Shown: positions 46,501 through 55,888 of the stretch, one piece after another | Layout of the letters: each line of letters begins with the position of its first letter | Numbering within the stretch: position 1 is the first letter of the stretch | DNA from: Undaria pinnatifida | Lineage: Eukaryota > Sar > Phaeophyceae > Laminariales > Alariaceae | DNA: 64,000 bases | Reading direction: 5' to 3' | Assembly (NCBI GenBank): GCA_012845835.1 | Contig: JABAKD010000028.1 | Coordinates: 13,734,648-13,798,647, forward strand | Position numbers and translations under genes: made by a program | The notes under the pieces: generated by a model | What the model saw: the letters and a program-made list of their open reading frames with translations, nothing else | Told to the model about the DNA's origin: nothing | Database searches by the model: none

Positions 46501-49500
46501 TGGCGCGACTGGAGAATTATACTTACGGCTTGGAATGAATAACTGGTAGTGCGTCTTTCCCAATGAGGCGGTCATATTGCTCTCTCTGCCGTATCATACC
46601 ACCGCCTTTCTGGGGGGGTGGGCTGCTGCAACTGGCCTACCAGTAACCATGGTGGTAGTCTTTGTTAAAAAGCACCACACATCGACCCGCAACGGCGCCA
46701 GTTAGATGCTCTTCAAAATATCATGCGGGCTGTGATAGAGGCTGTATGTTTTGCCCAAAGTGCTTCCTGAATGACGCGGCTCGCTAGCCCTCGTGAACGC
46801 TCGTTATCCCTCGTGAACCCTCGTGAACCCTCCTTAACCCTCCTTAACGCTCCTTAACCTTCCTTGACGCTCCTTAACCCTCCTTAACCTCGTCGGAATG
46901 GCAATTAACGTTCTCCTCGTTCTGCGCAATATGGTATGGGATGATGTTTGTTTATACCTACCAGGTATATTAATATAATAGGCCATGGGTTCGTTTGTTC
47001 ATCTTGTTGCGCTTTCAGTTTTGTCCAAATCTGTTTTAGGGTGAGAGGGGTATTATAGGGTACTCTAGGGTATTCTAGAGGTATACTATTTGTAGTATAG
47101 AACTCTCCTCGAGTGCGTTGCCTCGGGGAAAAAAAAAAAAAAACGCTGCTCCTTCCACCTTGGCGTGCGTGAAGTCTGCCAACTGATGAAATTTATGCAC
47201 GCAACCCACTGCACTACCCAGCCGAGCAATATCTAGCCGGCGACTTCCAGTCGGCCATGCTTCCAGCCCTACCTTCGCAATTGACCGCACCGCGCTTCTG
47301 CTGCATGCCCACTGTACGATCGATGTCTGCGCGTCTCAGCTGCGGGCCGAGATCTGTTTCTTGGACAAGTGGTTGACGAGCCATGTCTCCGACCACTCCG
47401 CCCTGAACCATCGAAAAAACGTGGTGTCTGCGTTCGCCGCACTTTCCTCAGGTAAGGGGGTCGCTGTGACGTGCTGGCGTACTCGCGATGCCTGATGCAT
47501 GCTATTAATGCGATATAAGTAATAAATGAGTATTGGCCTGACATTCGTCGAACTCACGGCTGACGCCCTTGAAATATTTTTTATATAATACTTAGTAGTA
47601 TTTAAGGTATACCACTTTTTGGCTAAGTTTGCTTCCGAATGAATGGCCTCCTTAAACCCAAATGGTCGGAATGATGTTCATTTTTTGCGATATTGTTAAT
47701 ATTATTAACATTATTTGGTTTTATATATAGGCCATGGGTTTGTGTAATCGGTTTTTGCTTTTTGAGTTTACTCAAAATCAGTGCTTGGGTTGGATATACT
47801 CTACGAGCGATATACAGCTCCTCAAGCCAGGATCCCACCTCTAAAAGCACCTCTACCGCTATCTCTAGTTATGTCGATTGTGTCCATTATGTCTATTATG
47901 TCTAGTTATGTCACCTTTAATCCTTGTTACCAGGTAAGTAATTCTTGCGTTTGTTGGCTGGGTCAGCTGGCCACTGTTTATTGTTCTGCGTCGTGTATTT
48001 GCGGCTGTTTGTGCCTACGTGTGTTTTTGGTTAGGCAAGGCGAGCACTGCTCACACTATGACACTATCTACTGGGTTGGCTGGCGTATTCGCGACTGTTT
48101 CTGCCTACGAACGTGTGCTTTGTTCGCTAGGTATGGCGGCCACTAACATAGTCTCTAGCGGTACGTTGTATCGTCTTCAGCCTTTTGTCGTCGTGCCTGG
48201 AGTTTCGCAGACCGCGCGTTCTCCTGCAATGTCTTACTCAGCTTGTTCGGGCTATTCCGAACAAGCACGAAAAATGTCAGGAATCGTGACAAGGAAACGT
48301 GACATTTCGCGAATCGTCATATATTGAAAATGAAAAAAAATACACTTCAGCTGTGAGATCGACCAAAATGGCTTTTGATCAAAACTCAGCTTTGCAACCT
48401 GCGTGTGATACTTCGATCGCAAGTGTTCCGGGGTGTGTGTACCCTCGTGAAGGATACAGGTCGATGATTCGCATGCTAATGCCAGGGTTGACAGGACTAA
48501 GACGTTCAGCCTTGTTCTGCACACGGAAACTGTATAACCCGCATTGAGGGGGACTAAACCAGACATCTGTGGAATTCAGTATGCATGAAACAATAATTGT
48601 TATAGTGTGAGTTAACTTTTGGAGTAGACTACTCGGGTCTACCGGATTCGTATGCAAGTTCCTGTGTATTCCCTGTGTATGTGGCAGGCCTGCGGAGTTC
48701 CAGCCCAGGCCTGATGCTCGGGTTGTTCGTACTGTCGAGTCATGATGGCACATGCGGTGGACGTCGATCGCTACTGTTCCGAAGTGATCTCTCTTCTGCT
48801 TTTGATGTAATGCAAAGACACACACACCTGTATTGATCGAATGAAGACCGACGAGTGACATCTGGCATTCTGCATCAGGCGTCGGGCGATGCACACTTGA
48901 TCCTAAAGCTCTTCGAACGCCCATCTCATACACTAGCAGGGAATACAGAAACCAACTAAAGCGTGGATCGAAAACGCCAGACCCCTGCACTCCTACAGAT
49001 GGCAGGCCTTGAAGACTGACCCTACTTATACTGAATGATCAAAGGTGCGTGTCGCCGAATAGCCGACTGTTTTTGCTAACCCAGAGAGCCTCCGTGGTCA
49101 TTTCCGGATGGAGCACCGGCAGGTCACAAGTGTTAGCTCACCTGTGTAAAGGTGAGGGGGAAAGCCGGAATTGTCGTAAAAACCACTGAACGACTTCCTA
49201 CATGATTCATGAAAATTAAACTGTTTGAATGTCAGAAAAACTGTTTTTGGGTGCTTTTGAAATATTCCTTAAAATAATGATGTCTGGGTGGATTTCTAAC
49301 AATTATAACGTGACATGGTTTTTTTGAAAACGTGACCTTTCAGGAATTCAAATGTCAGGAATCGCAATTCTTTTTTGTCGGAAATCCTGTTTTTTTTGCG
49401 TTCCTTGAGCCATTTCTTACACAGTCGGATTCCGCCAGTCGAAAACGGCCCTTTTCAACTGGACTTTTTTTCAACTGGATTCTTCTGGTCCTTCTTCTTA

Positions 49501-52500
49501 TCGTCAGTCGAGTCGATTTTATAGTTTTTGCACTCTTCCTAGAGGCGGTTGGTGTGAGGGAGTCCTGCCGTATGGCAGTCGAAAATCGGTTGGCAGCTCT
49601 GTGCTTCGCGCATTCTTCGCGAGCAACGCGTGCTTCGCGCGCAACGAACCTTCGTCCAAGCGGGTTGGTGGCGTTGGGCTTCGCCGAGAGCCGCCAAAGC
49701 TACGTTCGTGGCGTTGCACTCAGCCGAGAGCCGCCGAAGCTACAGCAGGCGTAGCTGTTGTTGGCACAATGGCGTCGATAACGCGCGCTACTGCAGTCGT
49801 GTGACACACGCTGCTGGCGAGCGGAGCTAGGAGGGCGCCACGCTGACTTGCGGCGAGAAGCAACAACAGTGATAGCCAAGGCAGCGTCGGCGCTATTGTG
49901 TGATACTGCTGTGTGGTACCTGGTATAGGTGTGTGGGCGTGTGGCTGTGTGTTTCGTGGTGGGATGAGCGATGCGATGGGTTCAAATAACAGGTGTAAAA
50001 GTTTTTAGACTGGATCCCCCAGTCGTAAAACTCAGTCGAAAAAAGCTGAGTCGAAAAAGCCCTTTTTCAACTGTGTAAGACAGCACGATTTGGGCTTCAG
50101 TCGAAAAAGGCCGTTTTCGACTGACAAATCCGACTGTGTAAGAAATGGCCTGAGGAATGGCCCCTAGGCCCTATTCTGATTGGGACATAGCGCGGCTGCT
50201 TTTGTCTAGATATGTGCGTTGGTTGGTTGGTTGGTTGGTTAGATAAGACGGCTGCAATATGTTGTGTCGGCCTCGCTTCGCAGATAAAAATGGTTTGCCA
50301 TTATATTGAACACGGATTTTTTCCACGCGCGCAACTGAGCACAATCTGAGCCAATCCGACTGTTTTTCAGAGCACAATGTCACCAGTGCTCGCCTTATGG
50401 CATCCTCGATGTGGCATCCTCGATGTGGCATCCTCGATGTGTCGTCTCAAAATGACGGGTGTGCTTCCGCCAGTGGCACTTCCATCGGTCGTTATGGGGG
50501 CGGTCTGCCCTCGACAAAATTGATGTGCTTATCGGTTTTCGCATCGCCGCTCGGCGTTATTATCCTGCCTCGAGGTCGTAGGCACGCCTCGATCCAAGCA
50601 AGCGATCGGTGCGGGTGATATGCCTGACCGCGAACGCCCGTTGCGTAAACACTAATAGATATAGTATAGTAATAGTAGCAGAGTAACAGTAAAGTAGTGA
50701 CATAGCAATGGTATAGTCAGAGTAGAGTAATGGCACAGCAAGGAAGTTGGGGCCATGAGTTGGCCGACATATATTAGTCTATACTCCTGGGATACTTGAC
50801 CCAAATTCACGGACTAGTCATTTGTTGTCTTAAGTACATACACACTACGGTACTACGGGACTACGGTACTGCGGTACTGCGGTACTGCGGTAGGCATTGC
50901 AAGCTTCCCCTTAAGGATATTATAAAAAATGAAAATACACTCCAGCTGTGAGATCGAAGATTTCGTCGAAACTCATCTTTGCAAGCTGTGTGTGATACTC
51001 CGATCGCGCGTATTACGAGTTGTGTCCTCATTAAGGATATAGGTCGGCGACTCCCCTTACAACTACAGTGTAGCTATCAGGGTCAACAGGATGATTTTAG
51101 TCAGTCTGTGCGCGGAAACTATAAAACCCGTTTCTGAGGGGGACAAAATCTGACAGCTGTGAAGGGAAATGTAACCTTTGATCAAGTGAATCTTGTAAGT
51201 CGAATAACCGGTGAGGGGGGTGGGGCGGAGTTTTGAAGGACGTGGGGGCCTGGTTTTGATCAAAAGCGAGCGGGTTTGGAGGAGGGGGGGGGGGGTGGGA
51301 AAGGGGGCAATTTGTGCATGTAAGCTATAAATCCTTTCGAGGGGATAAATCTGACGGTTTTGGCATCAGTATATTATTGGGGGGGGGGGGGTTGGGGCGG
51401 GGGGGGGGGGGGGGGGGGGGGCGGGGGGGGGGAGCTCAATATGTGCCTGGAAACTATACATTATTTTGAGGGGATAAATGTGACGGTTTTGGAAATAATA
51501 CATCAGTTTATCATGTATATCCTGGGGTAAGTCGTACAATCAGTGAGTAAAGAGAGGGTGGAGTGTTCGAGGGGGTGGGGTTGGGATGGGTTGGGGGGGA
51601 GGTGGGGGGTGTGGGGGCGGGGGGGGGGCGGGGGGGGGAGGAAGGGCTTTAGGTGAGGGGTTTGTTATACGTGTGGTGCTAGGTCTAGGCGATGGTGCGG
51701 GTGATGGGGAAGAAGGGGGCGTTCGAGGCGGGGGGGGGGGGGGGGAACACAGCGGCATGGATGGCTCTCGAAAGATAATGAGGTGATATCCTGTGCGTGA
51801 AGTGTTTATTAATGTGGCGGATTTCGATATAAGGATATTGTATTATTAATAATAGTTGCCTTCAAATCCCGGGGGAAAGTTGACTAGCGAGAAAATAACT
51901 CCTGAACAGGTGAAAGAAAAAGAGTTACAAGTAGTCACCGCGCAAGTAACCTGGCAACTACGGTAACACCGACTACTCATAGCTACAGCAGTAACAAGAG
52001 TTTACGGTTTAGTCGATTGCTCCTTCCTTGCTTGCGGTGATGATTTGTGGAGTTTTTTTTTCTTCTTTTGGCGTCTGACTGGCGCATGTTTGGGCTGGAC
52101 GTGTTCGTGTGGCGTTTATTTTGTGAAGGATGTACATGAACAGTCCGTCTGTCGGCTTGTAACTTCCTTTTGCTCCGCCACCCTGCTCTTAACCATAAAA
52201 GGCACCGGTATAAAGGCTTTTCGTGGGCGGTGGCCCGACCCGCCAGGAAGTTAAAAAAACTTGCGGGTGGAATCGGGTCGGGTCGGTTGGGGTCGGGTCG
52301 GGTCGGGTCGGGTCACCCTTATCCCATCCGAGTGGTATACCGAGAAGCGATCTGACCCGTCATAAGCCCTACAAATAACTGTCCTTGAAGTTTTTTCAAA
52401 CTGTATTTAGCCAGCGAACAGCCCCAGTATTTATGTGATACTTCGAAGTATGTGAATGTGCAACCGCGCCTCACGCCTGATGGATGACGTATACCGCATA

Positions 52501-55008
52501 GTACGGGTAGTGGCAACCGCGCCGCGCAATGATGTTTTCTCACCCATACCGCACGCCACTTCCCTCCCGACGGCCACTACGTCGGTGCTTGATATATCTC
52601 TCGTTGTATCCAGCGTCGGGCAGGGCGGGGCTTGATTTCTTGGACCTGGAGCGGTCGTCTAACTCTGTGCTCATCCAGGACTACCCCGGACACGAGAGCC
52701 TTTGGTGTTACAGGCGCTTCCTCTGCCAAACCTTCCTCGTCACCGCGACGCGTGCCGCCCTCCTCTGTGCGCCACGCACAGCGGAGAAGCAGCAGCAGCA
52801 ACAGCAACGACAGCAGCAGCAACAGCAGGATCAGCAGCAACAGCAACAGCAACAACAACAGCAACAGCAGGAAGACGACCACGGAGCCCAGGAGTGTCGC
52901 GATGTTGAGTCGGCGACCGGTGGAGGCGGTTCATCGGCCGACCAAGGGGTGGCAGTGGCAATTGTAACACCAGTTGCCGCGCCAGTAGATGCACCAGTTG
53001 CAGCTTCAGTTGCAGCGCCCGCGGAACCACCAGTGGCAGTAGTGGAAGGCGGTCCTTCGGCGGCCGCGAGTGGGGAAGGGTACGATTGGGCGAGGTGGAA
53101 TCGTGCGGTTAGGAAATGGTACGATACGTGTGTCCGGGAGGACGCCCAAGACCATGACTCCGTGGAGGACGAGGAGGACGAGGACGAGGACTATGACACC
53201 GACGAAATGGACACGCCAGAAGGAGATGCGCCCGGGTTGGATGGAGCCCCGGGAGGAGAACTGCCCGGGGCGATGGCCGGGGGCGGAATGCTGGAAGAGT
53301 TTCTTGGGCGTGAGGCGTGCTTCGCGTTGAAGTGTGCTACCGATCAGGTGAGTCGTCGAAAACTTGATTTTTGGTTGTAGGTTATCGGAGACTGGTGCGT
53401 TATGCCTCTGGGGCTCTGATGTGGTGTATAGTCGTCGCTGATTGGACACACAGCTTAGGGTGGGCATCGCTCAAGGGCCCGAGCCTGAGATGGTCACCCC
53501 ACGGTGACCTAAATGTACGAATAGAGTCGTCTTGCGGAGAGTTGGAGTGAGTGCTGTCCGCGCTGTGCTAGAGCACCATAGACCATAGACAATCCGTTGC
53601 ACGCATCATACATTAGTCCATATCCACTAGGAAACTCCGAGGTGTATCCTGTATCCAGGTTGTAGGATTCCCGGGAGTGGATGTAACGCAGGAATAGAGG
53701 TGGTCACCGGATAAAAAATAACCGGTTAACCGCGGTTTTTGGAAACCCCGCAGGCGTTTGCGCTTTCTCGGTTTTCAAAAATACACGACCGTTTTTTTTT
53801 TTCGTGTCTTATTTTTATCTTTTGGGGCGCCCGTCTACACTAAAACGAGCCTGCGTCAATAAACAACGTGAGTATAAACATGGCACCGCGAAAGTTGGGC
53901 TGTCCAAGTAACGAACATGACCAAGAACGCCCTTGGGAGTACACAATGTTCAAATCGAGGGGAATCGGCAAATCGGCCGTGGTTTCCAATTCTTTAGAGG
54001 CCTTAATACCTGCTAAACAAAAACCGGTGTAATATTTTTCGTTTTGGAGAATAACGCCTCTTCTCTGTTTTCGGTTTTCGAAAATGCTACCCGGTGCCCA
54101 TCTCTACATAGGACGAGCCCTGGCGAACCCTGGCGATCATAGGTCGTGTGGCGTAGCGTGGTGTGTTTTCCGTAGTATGCGCTAAGGCGCCGTGTGCTTG
54201 ATCTTCTCGATATTGCAGCTACTGCCATATGATGCGCAGCACCCTCTCATCTGCCGCGTTCGTTTTGCGAAACAAACGCATGAAAAGCCCTGATGCTGAT
54301 GGAGCGCCCGGCAAAGTCCTCCACCGCTCAACGATCATCCTTTCTAACATCTTCCTTTCGCCCTCGCCCCCCCCCTCCCCCCCCCTCTCTCCTGTCGGCT
54401 CTTGTTTGCAGGGAGTGTGGCAGTTTCGTCAGCAAAGACGGCATGCCCTCGTCCACCTCGCCTTCGTCTCGTATGCCACCGCTCGCGTCTTGGGGAGCAA
54501 CCGCCAGACTGTCACACGCGAAACAGGACCTTGTAAAGATTACTGGAAAGACGATTTTGGCGCCGGGTCAGCCAAATGTGGTTACGGCCTTGAAGCAGGG
54601 AACGTTGTGGATAACCGTATCGCCGCGGGTAATTGTGACGAGATCGTTGGGGAGGGGGTCACGTGTGAGGTTACGGGAGCGCCGAAGCTGACGTTCCCAC
54701 TTGGAATGCTCTCTGGAGGTGGTGATGCTGCCGCGATAGCCGAGAGTCCAACTGAGTCCTGCTCTGCAAAGCGCTCGACGTTCCCGGGCGTCAGGGACAG
54801 ACATCGCCGTCATAGCAGCTGTGAGAGCAGCGGTGGCGAGGAAGGGGCGCGGCGCGGGAAGGGGTTCCAGGCCGCTATGAAGGGCGTGACTGGTGCTTTG
54901 CGCAGTCTGAACGGTTTCGCTGCCGTACTAGCTGAGGCAGATGATGCTGTGAAGAGGGGCGGGGGCGAGGGCTGTGGTGGTAGCGCTCCGTACCGAATGC
55001 CAGCCTGA
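40111..55008 (+). CDS. PTAR1: PTAR1-like protein (six exons recognised, 5' end missing)
   Basis: Joining 40111-40519, 42974-43114, 44554-44820, 47340-47451, 52614-53347 and 54412-55008 gives a phase-consistent frame of about 752 residues ending in TGA. Five PPTA-type repeats appear in order: LLLVNADHGSAWNARK, FTKHAKSPNAWAHRRW, LYPKNYYAWTQRSWI, SHVSDHSALNHRK and DYPGHESLWCYRRFL. In animals, protein prenyltransferase alpha-repeat protein PTAR1 pairs with the RabGGTase beta subunit to geranylgeranylate the SNARE Ykt6 (GGTase-III). The same role is inferred here, not shown. Differences from the animal protein are a long poly-Gln plus acidic insert and a ~190-residue C-terminal tail. The start codon is probably on an unrecognised upstream exon. 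Confidence 0.8.
40840..40908 (+). repeat. (GGT)n microsatellite
   Basis: About 22 GGT units with one TGT interruption. Confidence 0.95.
41310..41505 (+). repeat. (CTA)n imperfect microsatellite
   Basis: ACTACT triplets with interspersed GCTACTG and CCACTA units over nearly 200 bp. Confidence 0.95.
41630..41820 (+). repeat. CACCTTTGAAG minisatellite
   Basis: About 12-14 units of CACCTTTGAAGG/CACCTTTGAAGC with indels; near the end it inverts (CTTCAAAAGGTG). Confidence 0.85.
42030..42300 (+). repeat. Compound minisatellite: 19-bp units then 13-bp units
   Basis: Four units of ATGTCGTACCATGCATCTT are followed, through a hybrid junction (GCACTGCATCTTA), by about 15 units of GCACTGCACGTTA with a C/T-type alternation (GCGCTGCACGTTA). 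Confidence 0.9.
42974..43114 (+). CDS. PTAR1: PTAR1-like exon 2
   Basis: Acceptor ATCATACAG follows a C-rich tract. The exon encodes LLNLIFTKHAKSPNAWAHRR (PPTA repeat 2) and ends at ...DVREELK with donor AAG|GTCAGT, phase 0. An alternative donor at 43273 (G|GTGAGC, phase 2) could pair with an acceptor before 44535, adding about 53 residues without similarity. I prefer the short form. Confidence 0.7.
43424..43660 (+). repeat. (GTAGCA)n / (TAGTAC)n microsatellite in intron 2
   Basis: GTAGCA hexamers (43430-43490) grade into CTAGTACTTAGTACTTGTAC and back to GCAGTAGCA units. Confidence 0.9.
43763..43862 (+). repeat. Element K 3' end, copy 3 (intron 2)
   Basis: TTGACACACGACCTGTATGA, GTGAAAGTGTGGTGAGC, CCCATCCGCCGGAGAATGAA, then an A-rich end. 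One stem base of the hairpin is changed. Confidence 0.6.
44554..44820 (+). CDS. PTAR1: PTAR1-like exon 3 with in-frame 15-bp repeats
   Basis: Acceptor GCGAACAG (a second one 6 bp on is also in phase). It encodes KVCERVADLYPKNYYAWTQR (PPTA repeat 3), then four copies of Gly-Ala-Ile-Ala-Ser, and ends at HALEL with a consensus donor CTG|GTGAGT, phase 0. Confidence 0.8.
44691..44755 (+). repeat. 15-bp coding minisatellite, four units
   Basis: Unit GGTGCGATCGCAAGC, identical in all four copies, reads GAIAS in the exon frame. Each unit contains the palindrome GCGATCGC. A fifth, diverged unit follows (GGTGCGATGGAAGGC). Confidence 0.95.
45029..45208 (+). mobile_element. Family D inverted-repeat element, copy 2 (intron 3)
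   Basis: GGTCCCCCAATAAGGCGGTA start; four further AAGGCGGT motifs; scaffold GGTCGAAATCGCATGGTGCG; right end GCCGCAATGGGGGGTGC, which is degraded. Confidence 0.75.
46429..46620 (+). mobile_element. Family D inverted-repeat element, copy 3 (intron 3)
   Basis: GGGGTCTCCCAATAAGGCGG start; motifs GTAAGGCGAT, ATAAGGCAGT and ATGAGGCGGT; scaffold CAAATCGCTTGGCGCGACTG; right end CACCGCCTTTCTGGGGGGG. Confidence 0.75.
46785..46890 (+). repeat. 10-12-bp minisatellite (CCTCCTTAACC)
   Basis: About nine units moving from CCTCGTGAACC to CTCCTTAACC within intron 3. Confidence 0.85.
47340..47451 (+). CDS. PTAR1: PTAR1-like exon 4
   Basis: Acceptor GCGTCTCAG, phase 0. It encodes LRAEICFLDKWLTSHVSDHS (PPTA repeat 4) then ALNHRKNVV, and ends in phase 1 with donor TCAG|GTAAGG. 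The distance from the preceding repeat matches the animal protein once the GAIAS insert is discounted. The open frame extends upstream to 47190 but without an acceptor in the right phase. Confidence 0.8.
48327..48570 (+). mobile_element. Family B repeat, copy 3 (intron 4)
   Basis: A diverged copy with AAATACACTTCAGCTGTGAG, CTTTGCAACCTGCGTGTGAT, TTGACAGGACTAAGACG and CTGTATAACCCGCATTGAGG. Confidence 0.7.
49403..50155. mobile_element. TIR element H (about 750 bp, intron 4)
   Basis: The left end CTTGAGCCATTTCTTACACA and right end TGTGTAAGAAATGGCCTGAG are inverted repeats extending about 60 bp (GTCGAAAACGGCC on both sides). Extra AGTCGAAAAAG units lie inside the right end. The interior has short repeats (GAGCCGCC.AAGCTAC) but no transposase. 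Confidence 0.75.
50923..51560 (+). mobile_element. Family B repeat, copy 4, with amplified 3' part (intron 4)
   Basis: The common body at 50923-51230 is followed by two further diverged copies of its 3' section (about 51300-51375 and 51450-51540: AAACTATA..., TTGAGGGGATAAAT(C/G)TGACG, ATCAGTTTATCATGTATATC). They are separated by long G-runs. Confidence 0.75.
51268..51760 (+). repeat. G-run-rich stretch
   Basis: Runs of 9-20 G occur at about 51284, 51379, 51401, 51422, 51620 and 51731. Frames across this stretch are low-complexity artefacts. Confidence 0.9.
52212..52371. mobile_element. hAT-like GGGTC element, short degraded copy (end of intron 4)
   Basis: AAAGGCTTTTCGTGGGCGG at the left and CTGACCCGTCATAAGCCCT at the right are decayed versions of the CAGGGCTTTTCACGGGTC termini. 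A (GGGTC)n array lies at 52276-52314. No target duplication is visible. Confidence 0.7.
52614..53347 (+). CDS. PTAR1: PTAR1-like exon 5 with poly-Gln and acidic insert
   Basis: Acceptor GTTGTATCCAG, phase 1, then GLDFLDLERS and DYPGHESLWCYRRFL (PPTA repeat 5). A glutamine-rich block follows (about 52783-52869, CAG/CAA mixed, interrupted by Arg and Asp), then a Pro/Ala/Val-rich linker, a DEEDEDEDYD stretch and EEFLGREACFALKCATDQ. The last resembles the 'FL.RE..FA..C' segment near the animal C-terminus. Donor CAG|GTGAGT, phase 0. Confidence 0.85.
53348..54411 (+). other. Intron 5 of the PTAR1-like gene
   Basis: Consensus GTGAGT donor and a long C/T tract before TTTGCAG. The middle (about 53700-54110) has GGTTTTCG-type AT-rich sequence without a recognised element. 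Confidence 0.65.
54412..55008 (+). CDS. PTAR1: PTAR1-like terminal exon
   Basis: A strong C-rich tract and TTTGCAG precede GVWQFRQQRRHALVHLAF, which continues the C-terminal helix after exon 5. The next ~150 residues (KDYWKDDFGAGSAKCG, later Ser/Gly/Arg-rich and KGFQAAMKGVTGALRSLNGF) have no counterpart that I know, so the tail is lineage-specific. Stop TGA is at 55006-55008. A hAT-like element begins 30 bp downstream. Confidence 0.75.
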   Translation, partial: GVWQFRQQRRHALVHLAFVSYATARVLGSNRQTVTRETGPCKDYWKDDFGAGSAKCGYGLEAGNVVDNRIAAGNCDEIVGEGVTCEVTGAPKLTFPLGMLSGGGDAAAIAESPTESCSAKRSTFPGVRDRHRRHSSCESSGGEEGARRGKGFQAAMKGVTGALRSLNGFAAVLAEADDAVKRGGGEGCGGSAPYRMPA

Positions 55009-55038
55009 CTCGCCTATGAATGTTGTTAATGTTGTTAC

Positions 55039-55287
55039 CAGGGCTTCTCACGGGTCGGGTCACTTCTCGGGAGACGGATCGGATGAATGCGACCCGACGC
55101 AACCCGACCCGCGAGATTTAAAATCCTCTTGACCCGACTTGATCCGACGCGTAAGGTTTCGAGCACCTCCTGACCGGACTCGACCCGACCCGCGAGGTGT
55201 TTTGAAATATCCTGACCCGACCCGCGAAGTGTTTTAAAATATCCTGACCCGACCCGCGGGCCGGCTCATGGCCCGTGAACAGCCCTG
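55039..55287. mobile_element. hAT-like GGGTC element, compact copy
   Basis: Termini CAGGGCTTCTCACGGGTC and GGCCCGTGAACAGCCCTG. The flanks GTTGTTAC (55031-55038) and GTTGTTAG (55288-55295) are an 8-bp target-site duplication with one mismatch. The interior consists of GACCCGACCCGCGA units separated by AAAATATCCT-type spacers of about 40 bp. It lies in the probable 3' UTR of the PTAR1-like gene. Confidence 0.9.
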
Positions 55288-55299
55288 GTTGTTAGAACA

Positions 55300-55888
55300 G
55301 GATTCACAACGCCGTGTGTCGGCAGCTACGTTTGTTTGTATACATCAACGCCCTGACTAATGCGTCATGGGGCCTATGCGTGGTTGAAGCACGATATAAT
55401 GGCTACCAATTCGACGCGGTGGATAAATACTAATGATAGTACCAGGTATTAATAGTGTCAAAGTGTAAGGGTTATTGTAAGGCACGGGGCTTGAAAGTAT
55501 GTTTTAAATGTCCGTAGGAATGATCTATGTTCCTCTATTTATGCCCAAAGCGCGTGTATGTATGTATGTATGTATGTGGCCGATGACCTGAATAGACATT
55601 GACGTGAGTGAGTGAGTGAATCCAACGCGAGGGAAGAAGTACTGACCCCGTCGTGCACGAAAAAAATGAAGACGTCGGTCGCAGTGAGCGGGGGGGAGGG
55701 GGTGGCGGCACCTCTGCTTTGATCCCCCCGTTACAGGTTCCAGCGGAAGAAGGACAGCGGCTGGAGGGCGGTAGAGGTACGGTAGAGGCGCTCCAAGTGT
55801 TTCATGGGGGTCCTGTCTTGATGAGGTCTATACTTGACCCAGGACCTGATACTGACAGAAATTAAAGTTCGAAAGTCGAATACCAATC
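55300..55888. other. No gene seen
   Basis: It contains TACCAGGTA at 55440 and a (TATG)n run at 55557-55577. A 70-codon frame near 55653 is G-rich and unremarkable. Confidence 0.45.

Noticed and set aside
52577-53030. Leu-rich minus-strand frames opposite PTAR1-like exon 5
   Set aside because: Antisense of the poly-Gln codons.
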